The position numbers and the translations under genes were made by a program. The notes under the pieces were generated by a model that was not told the origin of the DNA, did not search any database, and worked only from the letters and a program-made list of their open reading frames with translations. Source: Rhizobium sp. Root1220 (GTDB taxonomy: Bacteria > Pseudomonadota > Alphaproteobacteria > Rhizobiales > Rhizobiaceae). Taken from it: a DNA stretch of 64,000 nt. Below are positions 51,974-61,678 of the stretch, piece after piece. Each line of letters starts with the position of its first letter. Position 1 is the stretch's first letter. The DNA is taken from contig NZ_LMDG01000034.1 in the NCBI RefSeq assembly GCF_001426265.1, forward strand, positions 358,888-422,887, read 5' to 3'.

Positions 51974-54900
51974 ATGATGCGATCAAGCATGGAAACGGAC
52001 GCGGAAAGCAACCGTCACTCTGCAGGCGCGCCCCCAAGCGTCGCGCTCCTCTCTAACGGTCGCTATTGCGCTCTCGTCACCGAGTCCGGCGCGGGCTATG
52101 CGTCGTGGTCCGGCCTCGATGTGACGCGCTGGCACGAAGATGGGACGCGTGATTGCTGGGGCCAATTTTGCTACATCAGAGATCTTGACGGCAACGAGAT
52201 CTGGTCAGTCGGCAAGCAGCCGCTCCATCGGGCAGACTGCATTTACGAACACTTGTTTGAAGGCGATCGAGCGGAACTTCGTTGCTCGACCAAAGACATC
52301 GATATTCGCTGCACGATAGGCATAGCATCCGATTGCGATGCGGAAGTGCGGCTGCTTCGAATATCGAATCTTGGCTCCACGCCAAAAGAACTCGAACTGA
52401 CAAGCTATAGCGAAGTCTGCCTGAACGACCGCCGTGCCGACAGCGCACATCCGGCGTTTGCAAAGCTTTTCGTTGAAACGTGGATCGAGCCGGAAACTGG
52501 TGCGTTGTTTGCACGAAGACGGCCGCGGAGCATCAACGAAAAACCGGTTTGGGCCGTTCATGTTTCTGCTTCCAGCGCCGAGGCTGACCATGCGGTTGAA
52601 TACGACACCGATCGCTATCGTTTCCTTGGCCGAGGCCGCACGCTGGAGAATCCGATTGCATTTGACGGTGCCACAGCCCTCTCAGCGACGACTGGACCCG
52701 TGCTCGATCCGATCTTCAGCTTGCGCAGAACCCTTCATCTGCAGCCCGGCGCTACGGAGTGGATCGCCTTTGTAACGGGTGCCGCTGACAGCGAAGCGAC
52801 CGCCAGACAAATCGCGGAACGCTTTTCACGCGTGGAAGCAGCCGACAGAACGTTTTCCGATACGGCCGAGCGGACTTGCACCCACTCTCCAGAGGAAATC
52901 GCCCTCTACTATGAGCTCGCCAGCAGCCTTGTGTATGCGCATCCTGGATTTCGGGATAGTGCTGCGTTCCTGAGCATGGACCTCAAGAAGGACGCGCTTT
53001 GGTCACGCGGTATATCGGGGGATCTTCCCATTTTACTTGTGCGCATCGATGCCACCGATGAGCCTCTCGTCCAGGATGCGATAGACGCACATGGGTTCCT
53101 CTCCGCTCGAGGCTTGTCTTTCGACCTTGTCCTTCTCGACGAACGCGGCGCACGCCAGGCGCAAGAATTGACTGAGCAGTTGACCGCAAGTCAGGTGACC
53201 GAGACGGTCGGAAAACCGGGAGGTCATCATATTCTGGCAACCGCCAGCATGCCGGACAAGTCTACCAGTGCCATCGTTGCCGCGGCGCGCGTCGTGGTCA
53301 GTTGCAGTCGTGGATCGCTGGCGGAACAGCTTCGAAGCGGTCAAGCGACTGCGTCGTTGCAACAGGCACCTCCAGCGCCAGGCCCTCGGGACACGGGCGT
53401 GAAGTCTCGCCCGTTGGCAAGCGCCGATCTGCTCTATTGGAACGGGTTCGGGGGATTCAGCCCAGATGGACGACAATATGTAATCGCCACGGACGGCGCC
53501 GCCCGAACACCGACGCCGTGGTGCAACGTCATCGCCAATCGGAAGTTCGGCTGCCTGACCGGAGAAAGCGGCCTCGGCTATACGTGGTCAGGCAACAGCC
53601 AACTGAACAGGCTGACACCCTGGTCAAACGACCCGGTGTCGGATCCGCACGGCGAGGTCATCTACCTGCGCGACGAGCAAACGGGCAAGCTCTGGACGCC
53701 GACGCCATTGCCATTGGGGGCTTCGTCCACGTGTACCGTCGGCCATGGACAAGGCTACAGTCGATACGAAAGCGATGACGGATTTCTGCATCATGAAATG
53801 ACCGTGCACGTTCCCATCTCGGACCCGCTCAAGGTCGTTCACCTTGTGGTCCGCAACAGCGATACGCAAACACGCCACCTCACGGCAACCTATTTCCTCG
53901 AATGGGTTCTCGGGTCGCTGCGTGACGATGCCGCCATGCGGGTGGCGTGCGAGTTGGATGTTCGCTCAAATGCGATCATTGCCTGGAACGTCTGGCAAAA
54001 TGACTTTTTCGGTAAAATGGCGTTCGTAGCCTCAAGTGCGCCTGTGCGATCGGTCACCTGTGACCGCAGCGAATTTCTGGGTACGAATGGCTCGGTATCT
54101 CGACCGGCTGGACTGGCACGTTCCGACCTCAGTGGAAATATGGGCCCATTGATCGATCCCTGCGCGGCCCTTATGGTCGACCTTGCGGTCGCTCCCGGCC
54201 AAAGCGCTGAAGTCGTGTTCGTTCTCGGCCAGGCAGACAGTCGCGACGGTATTCGCAGGCTCGTTGAACAGTATGCCGATCCCGCACGCGCAAGGGATTC
54301 CTTGGCGACGGTTTCTCGTGATTGGGACCGCATCCTCAGCACTGTGACAATTCGAACGCCCGACAGGGCCTTCGATCTCATGATGAACCGCTGGCTGCTC
54401 TATCAGGTGTTGGCTTGCCGCGTCTGGGCGCGATCGGCCTTCTACCAGTCCGGGGGCGCGTACGGTTTCCGCGACCAGCTTCAGGATGTCATGGCATTGG
54501 TGCATTGCGCGCCGGAGGAAGCCCGAAGTCACATATTGCGCGCCGCATCCAGGCAGTTCGAGGAAGGAGACGTCCAGCACTGGTGGCATCCGCCGTCGGG
54601 CGTCGGGGTACGGACCCGCATCACCGATGATCTCTACTTTCTGCCCTATGTCGTTCATCACTACGTCTCGGTGACCGGCGATCACGGACTTCTCGATGAG
54701 CGCGTTCCATTCATCGCGTCGCCTGTTCTCAAAAGCGACCAGGAAGAGACGTTTGGCGTTCCGCAGGTGAGCCGCAAGGAAGGCACTGTCTACGAACACT
54801 GCTGCCGCGCATTGGAACATGGTCTGCGCCTTGGACGCCACGGACTTCCCCTCATGGGAACGGGCGACTGGAATGACGGGATGAACAAGGTCGGTGCGGA

Positions 54901-55834
54901 GGGCAGAGGCGAGAGCGTGTGGAACGGCTGGTTCTTCGTGACGGTGCTCCGATCCTTCGCCGTGCTAGCCTCGGCTAGTGGCGACGAAAGCCGGGCGGAA
55001 TGGTGCCATGAGCGTTCCGACGCCTTGCGCGCCGCTTTGGAAACCCACGCGTGGGACGGTGACTGGTATCGCCGCGCGTATTTCGACGATGGAACACCCC
55101 TCGGCTCGCGTTTGAACGACGAGTGTCAGATCGACGCGATCCCGCAGGCATGGGCTGTCATTTCTGGCGTAGCGGACGGCGCGCGCGCGTCGACAGCAAT
55201 GAAGGCCGTCTGGAATCGGCTCGTTCGCCCTGACGATAAGCTGATCCAACTCTTCGATCCGCCCTTCGACAAGGGCCCCCTCCAGCCAGGCTACATCAAG
55301 GGTTACGTTCCCGGCATAAGGGAAAATGGCGGCCAATATACGCATGCGGCAGCCTGGGTCGTTTTGGCCACGGCGCTTCTGGGAGACGGTGATCGTGCGC
55401 TTGAGCTCTGGCACTTCCTCAACCCTATCAGTCATGCGCAGACAAAGAGCGATGCCGAACACTATATGGTCGAACCTTATGTCGTCACTGCCGATATCTA
55501 CGGTGCGCAACCGCACACGGGTCGAGGAGGCTGGACCTGGTACACGGGATCGGCAGGCTGGCTGTATCGCGTCGGCCTCGAGGCGATTCTCGGGATACGC
55601 CGGCAAGACCAGTTTCTTTTGATCGACCCCTGCATTCCGAGAGATTGGCCGGAGTTCGAGTTGGATTTTCGGCACGGCACCTCGACCTATCGTATCCATG
55701 TCGACAACAGTTTCGGGACCGGAGGTGCCGTGAGCTCGCTTATCTTGGATGGCAAGCAGGTCAGCGGGGCGAAGATCCCGCTTTCCGATGACGGCAGCGA
55801 TCACACTGTCCACGCGATCATTGGCTCGCCATGA
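51974..55834 (+). CDS. GH94-type glucan phosphorylase-like protein
   Basis: A 1286-residue protein without signal peptide or membrane spans. Two GT36/GH94 beta-sandwich regions are visible, one near the N terminus (VALLSNGRYCALVTESGAGY, then WGQFCYIRD) and one from about residue 490 (NGFGGFSPDGRQYVIATDGA). The catalytic (alpha/alpha)6 domain follows, with GTGDWNDGMNKVGAEGRGES around residue 963 carrying the general-acid aspartate. It resembles the C-terminal part of the cyclic beta-1,2-glucan synthase NdvB and stand-alone 1,2-beta-oligoglucan phosphorylases. It lacks the NdvB glycosyltransferase half. It overlaps the next gene by four bases. Confidence 0.88.
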   Translation: MMRSSMETDAESNRHSAGAPPSVALLSNGRYCALVTESGAGYASWSGLDVTRWHEDGTRDCWGQFCYIRDLDGNEIWSVGKQPLHRADCIYEHLFEGDRAELRCSTKDIDIRCTIGIASDCDAEVRLLRISNLGSTPKELELTSYSEVCLNDRRADSAHPAFAKLFVETWIEPETGALFARRRPRSINEKPVWAVHVSASSAEADHAVEYDTDRYRFLGRGRTLENPIAFDGATALSATTGPVLDPIFSLRRTLHLQPGATEWIAFVTGAADSEATARQIAERFSRVEAADRTFSDTAERTCTHSPEEIALYYELASSLVYAHPGFRDSAAFLSMDLKKDALWSRGISGDLPILLVRIDATDEPLVQDAIDAHGFLSARGLSFDLVLLDERGARQAQELTEQLTASQVTETVGKPGGHHILATASMPDKSTSAIVAAARVVVSCSRGSLAEQLRSGQATASLQQAPPAPGPRDTGVKSRPLASADLLYWNGFGGFSPDGRQYVIATDGAARTPTPWCNVIANRKFGCLTGESGLGYTWSGNSQLNRLTPWSNDPVSDPHGEVIYLRDEQTGKLWTPTPLPLGASSTCTVGHGQGYSRYESDDGFLHHEMTVHVPISDPLKVVHLVVRNSDTQTRHLTATYFLEWVLGSLRDDAAMRVACELDVRSNAIIAWNVWQNDFFGKMAFVASSAPVRSVTCDRSEFLGTNGSVSRPAGLARSDLSGNMGPLIDPCAALMVDLAVAPGQSAEVVFVLGQADSRDGIRRLVEQYADPARARDSLATVSRDWDRILSTVTIRTPDRAFDLMMNRWLLYQVLACRVWARSAFYQSGGAYGFRDQLQDVMALVHCAPEEARSHILRAASRQFEEGDVQHWWHPPSGVGVRTRITDDLYFLPYVVHHYVSVTGDHGLLDERVPFIASPVLKSDQEETFGVPQVSRKEGTVYEHCCRALEHGLRLGRHGLPLMGTGDWNDGMNKVGAEGRGESVWNGWFFVTVLRSFAVLASASGDESRAEWCHERSDALRAALETHAWDGDWYRRAYFDDGTPLGSRLNDECQIDAIPQAWAVISGVADGARASTAMKAVWNRLVRPDDKLIQLFDPPFDKGPLQPGYIKGYVPGIRENGGQYTHAAAWVVLATALLGDGDRALELWHFLNPISHAQTKSDAEHYMVEPYVVTADIYGAQPHTGRGGWTWYTGSAGWLYRVGLEAILGIRRQDQFLLIDPCIPRDWPEFELDFRHGTSTYRIHVDNSFGTGGAVSSLILDGKQVSGAKIPLSDDGSDHTVHAIIGSP

Positions 55835-57150
55835 CGGACCCACTTTCGACCGACCCCGCGCTTAACCGGATGCCAACCGAGGAGGACTTGGCGCGCCTGC
55901 AGTTCACCACCCTCCTCTACTATCTCCACTGCACGAATCCGGACAATGGCCTTGTCCGCGACAAGACGCACCCGGACGCACCGGCGAGCATTGCCGCGAT
56001 CGGCATGGCTCTTGCAACCATCCCGGTCCTTGTGGAACGGGGCATCATCATTCGAAAATTCGCGGTAAAGATCGCACGCACGCGCCTGAGGTTTTTGCTG
56101 GACAGTCCGCAAGGACCTGAGCCCGATGCGACGGGATACAAGGGATTCTTCTATCATTTCCTCGACATCGAGACCGGTCGACGCGTCTGGGAATGCGAAT
56201 TATCGACCATCGACTCCGCGTTTCTGTTTGCCGGAGCGTTGACGGTTGCCGCCTATTTCGATGGCGATAGTGCGGACGAGGCTGAAGTTCGCCGGCTGGC
56301 CAATGCGCTTTACGATCGCGCGGACTGGACATGGGCATGTGATCACGGTCTCACCCTGACCCACGGCTGGCGTCCGGAAAGCGGATTTATCCCCTACCGC
56401 TGGCGCGGCTACGACGAGGGCTTGCTCCTCTACATTCTTGGCCTCGGCTCGCCGACCCATCCACTGCCCCCGGAATCCTATGCGGCCTACACCGATAGCT
56501 ACGAATGGCGGAACATCTACGGACGCGAACTGCTCTACTCAGGCCCCCTGTTCACCCATCAGCTTTCGCATATGTGGATCGACTTTCGCGGCATCCGTGA
56601 CGAATTCATGCGGGAGCACAACAGCGACTATTTCCAGAACAGCCGTCATGCGACGTTCGTGCAACAGGAGTACGCGATCCGCAATCCCATGAAATTTGCC
56701 GGATACGGCGAACACTGCTGGGGCTTCACAGCAAGCGATGGGCCGGGGTGGACGAAACGAAATGTTGCGGGGATAGAGGTGGAGTTCTTCGACTACATCG
56801 CCCGCGGCGCGCCCTATGGTCCGGACGATGGAACGGTATCACCATGGGCAGTCGTTGCTTCTCTACCGTTTGCACCAGAGATAGTGATCCCCACACTCCG
56901 GAACTTCGCGCGCATGAACCTGGGCATGACGCGACTTTATGGCTTCAAGCCCTCGTTCAACCAAACCTACGCGACGGAAGAAAGCGACACGAGACCGTGG
57001 GTCAGTCCTTATCACTTCGGGATCGATCAAGGTCCCGTTGTTCTGATGATCGAAAACTACAGGAGCGCGTTCCTATGGAACATCATGCGTCGCTGCCAAC
57101 CAGTCGTCGTGGGATTGAGGAAAGCAGGCTTCGCAGGCGGCTGGTTGTGA
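55831..57150 (+). CDS. glycoamylase-like (GH144-type) protein, probable beta-1,2-glucanase
   Basis: A 439-residue protein with the PF10091 'glycoamylase' fold, the domain of GH144 endo-beta-1,2-glucanases that also occurs inside NdvB. Visible landmarks are LARLQFTTLLYYLHCTNPDN at the N terminus, WECELSTIDSAFLFAGALTV, FIPYRWRGYDEGLLLYILGL and WGFTASDGPG. No signal peptide is seen, so it probably acts in the cytoplasm. The ATGA overlap with the GH94 gene indicates joint expression; together they could degrade beta-1,2-glucan to glucose 1-phosphate. Confidence 0.85.
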   Translation: MTDPLSTDPALNRMPTEEDLARLQFTTLLYYLHCTNPDNGLVRDKTHPDAPASIAAIGMALATIPVLVERGIIIRKFAVKIARTRLRFLLDSPQGPEPDATGYKGFFYHFLDIETGRRVWECELSTIDSAFLFAGALTVAAYFDGDSADEAEVRRLANALYDRADWTWACDHGLTLTHGWRPESGFIPYRWRGYDEGLLLYILGLGSPTHPLPPESYAAYTDSYEWRNIYGRELLYSGPLFTHQLSHMWIDFRGIRDEFMREHNSDYFQNSRHATFVQQEYAIRNPMKFAGYGEHCWGFTASDGPGWTKRNVAGIEVEFFDYIARGAPYGPDDGTVSPWAVVASLPFAPEIVIPTLRNFARMNLGMTRLYGFKPSFNQTYATEESDTRPWVSPYHFGIDQGPVVLMIENYRSAFLWNIMRRCQPVVVGLRKAGFAGGWL

Positions 57151-57461
57151 AGACCGCCAAAACAGCAAGCCAAGTGCAGGAGCAACGTGACCATCGCCGC
57201 CCCCTGGCGGGCGAAGCGTCGGTCATGAGCCGGGAGAAACATTCATCCGGCGGAGCATTCGCGCAGTCCCCGAATGCCGTCTCCAATCCGCATGATGACG
57301 AGAACTGTATTGACGCGACGGCAGCGATTCCGCCGGTCCATATGTGGGAGCGGTTCAGGCCCAACAGCGAAATCCAAGCGCTCATGCCGTGTAACTGCGA
57401 TGCCTCCGATTTGGAGCCAAAAGCGGTCATAGCGGTCAAGACCGTTCACCAAGCGAGATGA
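57147..57461 (+). CDS. possible 104-residue protein coupled to the glucanase gene
   Basis: An open frame beginning with GTG at 57147, whose last bases overlap the glucanase TGA (GTGA). The peptide (VKTAKTASQVQEQRDHRRPL...) is polar, with two Cys-containing patches and no known family. An internal ATG at 57225 is an alternative start. There is no strong ribosome-binding site. It could also be non-coding. Confidence 0.35.
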   Translation: MKTAKTASQVQEQRDHRRPLAGEASVMSREKHSSGGAFAQSPNAVSNPHDDENCIDATAAIPPVHMWERFRPNSEIQALMPCNCDASDLEPKAVIAVKTVHQAR

Positions 57462-57561
57462 TGTGTGGATGCGCTACGGGGCGGGGTGAGGTGACATCAC
57501 TAATGCGAACCCATGTTAACTCGCTATGCTCATCGCCTAATAATCTTGGACGATCATTCGG

Positions 57562-57817
57562 CTAGTCAGTGACGATGTAGAGGTGGTAGTCGGGTTCAGA
57601 CTCGTCGTTAAAAATCCCAAGATGATGGAAGGTGGTGGGTATCAGACCAACTTCCTCTGCAGCCTCCCTGACAAAGGCGGCGACGTCGAAAGCTTCATTC
57701 TAGTCGATGTGCCAGCCAATCAAATCCCAGCGTTCCGGGATATTTCTTATGGTCGGCTCGTCGCGCCATCAACACGCGACCGTCTTCGATAAATGCCGCT
57801 AGTATGATGGCTGTCAT
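57562..57817 (-). pseudogene. broken Nudix hydrolase
   Basis: The reading starts at an ATG (57817) behind GGAGGGG and gives MTAIILAAFIEDGRVLMARR then ADHKKYPGT. At this point one extra base shifts the frame. In the corrected frame the sequence continues WDLIGWHID, an amber stop, then NEAFDVAAFVREAAEEVGLI, which is the C-terminal part of a Nudix box (REAAEEVG). The expected GGH of the box is also changed to GWH. It ends at 57562 after about 84 codons, shorter than a full Nudix domain. So at least two disabling changes are present and the 3' end is lost. Confidence 0.8.
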
Positions 57818-57904
57818 TTGCCCCTCCACAGAACGTGGACCAACGGTGCGAGATTCTTCGGATGACAGCAATTGCCCCCAAGCGACAGCTTGCTGTCCCT
57901 GATA

Positions 57905-59578
57905 CTAACCTGTCACAGCTCCCTCATTGGCCGGTCTGACAAGCGCGGCAAATTTAGCCAGCACGCCTGCAGTATATCGGGGTTTCGGTTGTTTCCATTC
58001 AGCACGCCGCCGCGAAATTTCTTCGTCTTGCAGATCGAGTTGCAGCAGCTTGCGGTGCGCATCGATGGTGATGGGATCACCTTCGCGAACCAGCGCAATC
58101 GTGCCTCCGACAAAAGCTTCCGGGGTGACGTGGCCGACCACCATGCCCCAGGTCCCCCCCGAGAACCGCCCGTCCGTGATCAGCCCCACGCTATCGCCAA
58201 GGCCACGGCCGATAATCGCTGCTGTCGGGGCGAGCATTTCCGGCATACCAGGACCACCCTTTGGTCCGAGGTAGCGGAGGACGAGAATATCGCCCGGCTT
58301 GATCTTGTCGGACAGAATGGCATCCATTGCTGATTGCTCGTCTTCGAATACGCGTGCTGGGCCAGTAATCACCAGCTTCTTCAGACCGGTGATCTTGGCG
58401 ACCGCCCCGTCTTCCGCCAGATTGCCTTTGAGGATCGCGAGATGGCCCTCACTATAGAGCGGCGCATCCAGGTTTCTTATGACCTTCTGGTCTGCCCTAG
58501 GCTGGTCCGACACCGTCTCCAGTTCTTCAGCGATCGTGCGACCGGTGATGGTCAGGCAGTCACCATGCAGGAGCCCGGCATTGAGCAAGAGTTTCAGCAC
58601 TTGGGGAATGCCGCCCGCTTGATGCAGATCTACCGCCATGTATTTTCCGGACGGCTTGAGGTCGCAAATAACCGGAACCTTGCGACGAACTCGCTCGAAA
58701 TCGTCCAGAGACCATTCGACCTCGGCGGCGTGGGCGATCGCCAGGTAGTGCAGGACGGCATTGGTGGAGCCGCCGGTTGCCATGATCAGGGCCACCGCGT
58801 TCTCGATGGCATGGCGCGTGACGATATCGCGGGGCGTGATGCCTTTCTTCACGGCTTCGACCAGCACTTTGGCGGAGGAAGCCGCACTCTCGACCTTCTC
58901 GTGATCCGGATTGGCCATGTTCGAGGAATAAAGCAGCGACATGCCCAGCGCCTCGAATGACGAACTCATGGTATTGGCCGTGAACATGCCCCCACATGAA
59001 CCCGTCGAAGGACAGGCATTCCGTTCGATCCCTTCAAAATCTTCCTGGCTGATTTTTCCGGCCATGAACGCGCCCACCGCCTCGAAGGAAGACACCACGG
59101 AAAGCTCTTCCCCTTTCCATCTCCCCGGCTTGATCGTGCCGCCGTAAACATAAATCGCCGGAACATTTGCCCGCAGTATCCCGATCATTCCGCCTGGCAT
59201 ATTCTTGTCGCAGCCACCGATGACGAGGACCCCATCCATCCATTGACCCTGAACGGCAGTCTCCACACAATCGGCAATCACCTCGCGGGACACCAGCGAG
59301 TACTTCATGCCCTCGGTGCCCATGGACATACCATCAGAAATCGTCGGCGTACCGAAAACCTGGGGATTGGCTCCCGCCACCTTAATCGCCGCGATCGCCG
59401 CATCCGCCAATGGTTGTAGTCCCGCATTGCAGGGCGTGATCGTGGAGTGCCCGTTGGCAATGCCGATCATCGGCTTTTCGAAATCGGCTTTCTTATAGCC
59501 CAGTGCATAATACATGGCACGATTGGGTGAACGAGCCACCCCTTCGGTAATATGCTTTGACCGATCATTGAAGGGCAT
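57905..59578 (-). CDS. ilvD: dihydroxy-acid dehydratase
   Basis: Iron-sulfur enzyme of valine, isoleucine and pantothenate synthesis, or a related sugar-acid dehydratase. The ATG at 59578 (MPFNDRSKHITEGVARSPNR) follows GGAGG by seven bases and gives 557 residues, normal for IlvD. The cluster cysteines are in ITPCNAG, IGGCDKNMPG and STGSCGGMFTANTM. It stands alone on its strand and is probably a second copy, because rhizobial genomes usually have a chromosomal ilvD as well; that point cannot be checked here. Confidence 0.92.
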   Translation of the reverse strand: MPFNDRSKHITEGVARSPNRAMYYALGYKKADFEKPMIGIANGHSTITPCNAGLQPLADAAIAAIKVAGANPQVFGTPTISDGMSMGTEGMKYSLVSREVIADCVETAVQGQWMDGVLVIGGCDKNMPGGMIGILRANVPAIYVYGGTIKPGRWKGEELSVVSSFEAVGAFMAGKISQEDFEGIERNACPSTGSCGGMFTANTMSSSFEALGMSLLYSSNMANPDHEKVESAASSAKVLVEAVKKGITPRDIVTRHAIENAVALIMATGGSTNAVLHYLAIAHAAEVEWSLDDFERVRRKVPVICDLKPSGKYMAVDLHQAGGIPQVLKLLLNAGLLHGDCLTITGRTIAEELETVSDQPRADQKVIRNLDAPLYSEGHLAILKGNLAEDGAVAKITGLKKLVITGPARVFEDEQSAMDAILSDKIKPGDILVLRYLGPKGGPGMPEMLAPTAAIIGRGLGDSVGLITDGRFSGGTWGMVVGHVTPEAFVGGTIALVREGDPITIDAHRKLLQLDLQDEEISRRRAEWKQPKPRYTAGVLAKFAALVRPANEGAVTG

Positions 59579-60107
59579 CGCATGCCTCCGACCTATGTCC
59601 ACGTGAACTGACGAGAGAAACATACCATAAGATCGGATGGCTCGTTCTTGTTCCGGCGAGCCTGTAGGACTGTTTTACGCCCTCATCCCGACCATATCTT
59701 GTATCCTTGCCGCGTGCCAGCAGCGGTCGTTTCGGTGAACCGGAGACGCAGTCGGCCTGTGTCACAACGCAGTATTGGATCGAAGCTGTTCCCAATGTGT
59801 TCTCCCTGTCAGAATTCCACTGATCCGTTTGCTACTAATTGGCTTGGCGGAGCACGACCACGCTGCGTGTCGCCAAGCGATGCGCCCTGTTGTTTTAACC
59901 TTTTTTTACCCCCGATGCAGTGCTTTGAATGTTAGCAATGCGGGGAAGCGCTTGGAAGACATCGGCACCGGCGGGCCGGTTGCAAGAAACCGGCCAAGAT
60001 CGAAATGTTGCCATTCTCGAAATGCTGACCGCGATGACGGTCAGGACGATGAAGTGTGCCTGAGCTGAAACGACTGGAATCTAGATCGAAGCGAAGCGAG
60101 AACGACG
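59579..60107. other. intergenic region with inverted and direct repeats
   Basis: About 530 bases between divergent ilvD and the GlcG-like gene. The last 140 bases are the structured part: the palindrome at 59974-59995, direct repeats CGAAATG at 60001 and 60018, and an inverted repeat CTGACC-N8-GGTCAG at 60025-60044. The rest has no convincing coding sequence. Confidence 0.5.
59974..59995. promoter_or_regulatory. perfect palindrome GGCCGGTT-GCAAGA-AACCGGCC
   Basis: Eight-base perfect arms with a 6-base centre, 113 bases upstream of the GlcG-like gene. It is a candidate operator for the operon that follows. Confidence 0.5.
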
Positions 60108-60530
60108 ATGCCACGCTCTCTCAATACCCTGACGCTTTCAGATGCGAAGCGGATGCTCGAGGCGGCCGAAGTAAAGGCGGCAAAGATCGGTATCGCCTAC
60201 AACATCGCTGTGGTCGACGTTGGTGGGGCTCTCATCGCTTTTGTGCGTCAGGACGGCGCACTGATCGGAAGCATCGATCTCGCCATTCACAAGGCAATGA
60301 CTGCCCGCATCTTCGACCAGAGCACGGCGGATCTGGCCGGTATGGCGCAACCTCGTGCGCCGCTCTTCGGGATCGAGCAGAGCAACGCAGGAAATGTCGT
60401 CATCTTCGGCGGCGGCCTGCCGGTTAGGTTCAGTGGTGAGATTGTCGGCGCGGTCGGCGCGAGTGCCGGAACGATCGAGCAGGATATTGCCGTGGCGGAA
60501 GCCGCGGTCGCGACCCTCAATGGCGTTTGA
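60108..60530 (+). CDS. GlcG/HbpS-family (DUF336) protein
   Basis: A 140-residue protein of the GlcG/HbpS fold. MLEAAEVKAAKIGIAYNIAV and VDVGGALIAFVRQDGALIGS at the N-terminal half and GNVVIFGGGLPVRFSGEIVG near the C terminus match the family. Members bind haem or cobalamin or serve as accessory proteins of oxidoreductases. It is the first gene of an apparent operon with an alcohol dehydrogenase 23 bases downstream. Confidence 0.87.
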   Translation: MPRSLNTLTLSDAKRMLEAAEVKAAKIGIAYNIAVVDVGGALIAFVRQDGALIGSIDLAIHKAMTARIFDQSTADLAGMAQPRAPLFGIEQSNAGNVVIFGGGLPVRFSGEIVGAVGASAGTIEQDIAVAEAAVATLNGV

Positions 60531-60553
60531 ACGATCAAAAAAGGGAGAAGCAA

Positions 60554-61609
60554 ATGAAAGCGGCACGTATCCTTGCTTATAATAAACCGCTCGTTTTCGA
60601 GGACATACCGGTTCCCGACATCCAGCCCGACGAAGTTCTTGTCAAAGTCGCGGCATGCGGAATGTGCAGGTCGGATGTACTCCTGGTCGATGGTTTCTTC
60701 CAGGGCTATGGCGATATTCCGCCGCCGGTCATCCCCGGCCACGAGATCACCGGAACGATCGAGAAGATCGGCAGCGCCGTTGCGAAGGCGGCGGGCATCG
60801 AAGAGGGCGACCACGTCGTCGTTGCGCCAGGATGGGGCGACGGGACCTGCCGCCATTGCCAGGTTGGGAATACCCAGATCTGCGCGAACGTGCGCTGGCC
60901 GGGGTTCGGCACCTATGGCGGGTTCGCGGAGTATATTCCGGTCCCGGCACGATATGTTATCAAGGTTGCGAAGCACCTGAAGTTCGAGGAGCTTGCTCCT
61001 CTAACCGATGCGGGACTTACGCCGTATCGCGCCCTCAAGAAGATGCGTGACGCCGGTGGGCTCGGACCTGATAGGGTGATCGGCATATTCGGCGTTGGCG
61101 GCCTCGGCGCCTATGCGGTTCAGTATGCCAAACTGCTTGGCGCCGGTGCGACCGTCGTCGCATTTGCCCGCAATCTAGACAAGCTGACGGTCGCAAAAAA
61201 ATATGGCGCCGACCACATCATATCCGTGAAGGACAAGTCTGCCCCCGATGTCGGCAAGGAGCTGAAGAAGGCCACAGGGCAGGACAAACTTGATGCGATC
61301 ATGGATTGCGTCGGCGCGCCGGAGATGATGCAAATGGGATTCGCACTGCTTGCGATCAGCGGCCACTATGCCGACGTCGGCTTCGTGGGTGATCGTATCG
61401 ACGTCCCGTTGTTCCCGCGGGTGTCGGGCGAGCAGACCTTTCACGGGTCTTTCTGGGGCAACAATGCGGATCTCAGCGAGGTCATGGCGCTCGCCACGGC
61501 AGGCAAGATCCAACACACCATCAAGACCATCGGCTTCGAAGAGATCAACGAATATCTGGATCTCCTGCGAGATAACCAGGTCGTCGGGCGGGCGGTCGTG
61601 ACGTTTTGA
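60554..61609 (+). CDS. zinc-dependent alcohol dehydrogenase
   Basis: A 351-residue medium-chain dehydrogenase. Catalytic zinc: Cys38 in ACGMCRSD and GHE (His63, Glu64). The structural zinc site is WGDGTCRHCQVGNTQIC, with Asp96 in place of the first of the usual four cysteines (Cys99, Cys102, Cys110 remain), as in some archaeal alcohol dehydrogenases where this position is Glu. The nucleotide fold is IGIFGVGGLGAYAVQYAKLL. GGGAG precedes the ATG. Substrate unknown. Confidence 0.9.
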   Translation: MKAARILAYNKPLVFEDIPVPDIQPDEVLVKVAACGMCRSDVLLVDGFFQGYGDIPPPVIPGHEITGTIEKIGSAVAKAAGIEEGDHVVVAPGWGDGTCRHCQVGNTQICANVRWPGFGTYGGFAEYIPVPARYVIKVAKHLKFEELAPLTDAGLTPYRALKKMRDAGGLGPDRVIGIFGVGGLGAYAVQYAKLLGAGATVVAFARNLDKLTVAKKYGADHIISVKDKSAPDVGKELKKATGQDKLDAIMDCVGAPEMMQMGFALLAISGHYADVGFVGDRIDVPLFPRVSGEQTFHGSFWGNNADLSEVMALATAGKIQHTIKTIGFEEINEYLDLLRDNQVVGRAVVTF

Positions 61610-61678
61610 TCTGCGTGCCGCCTTCGCTATCATCTGCCAGATCGCAGCTTTTTCATCAACTGAACTTAGGAGGATACA

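Noticed and set aside
57583..57792. 69-codon plus-strand frame
   Set aside because: The opposite strand carries the readable Nudix remnant, so this frame is its shadow.
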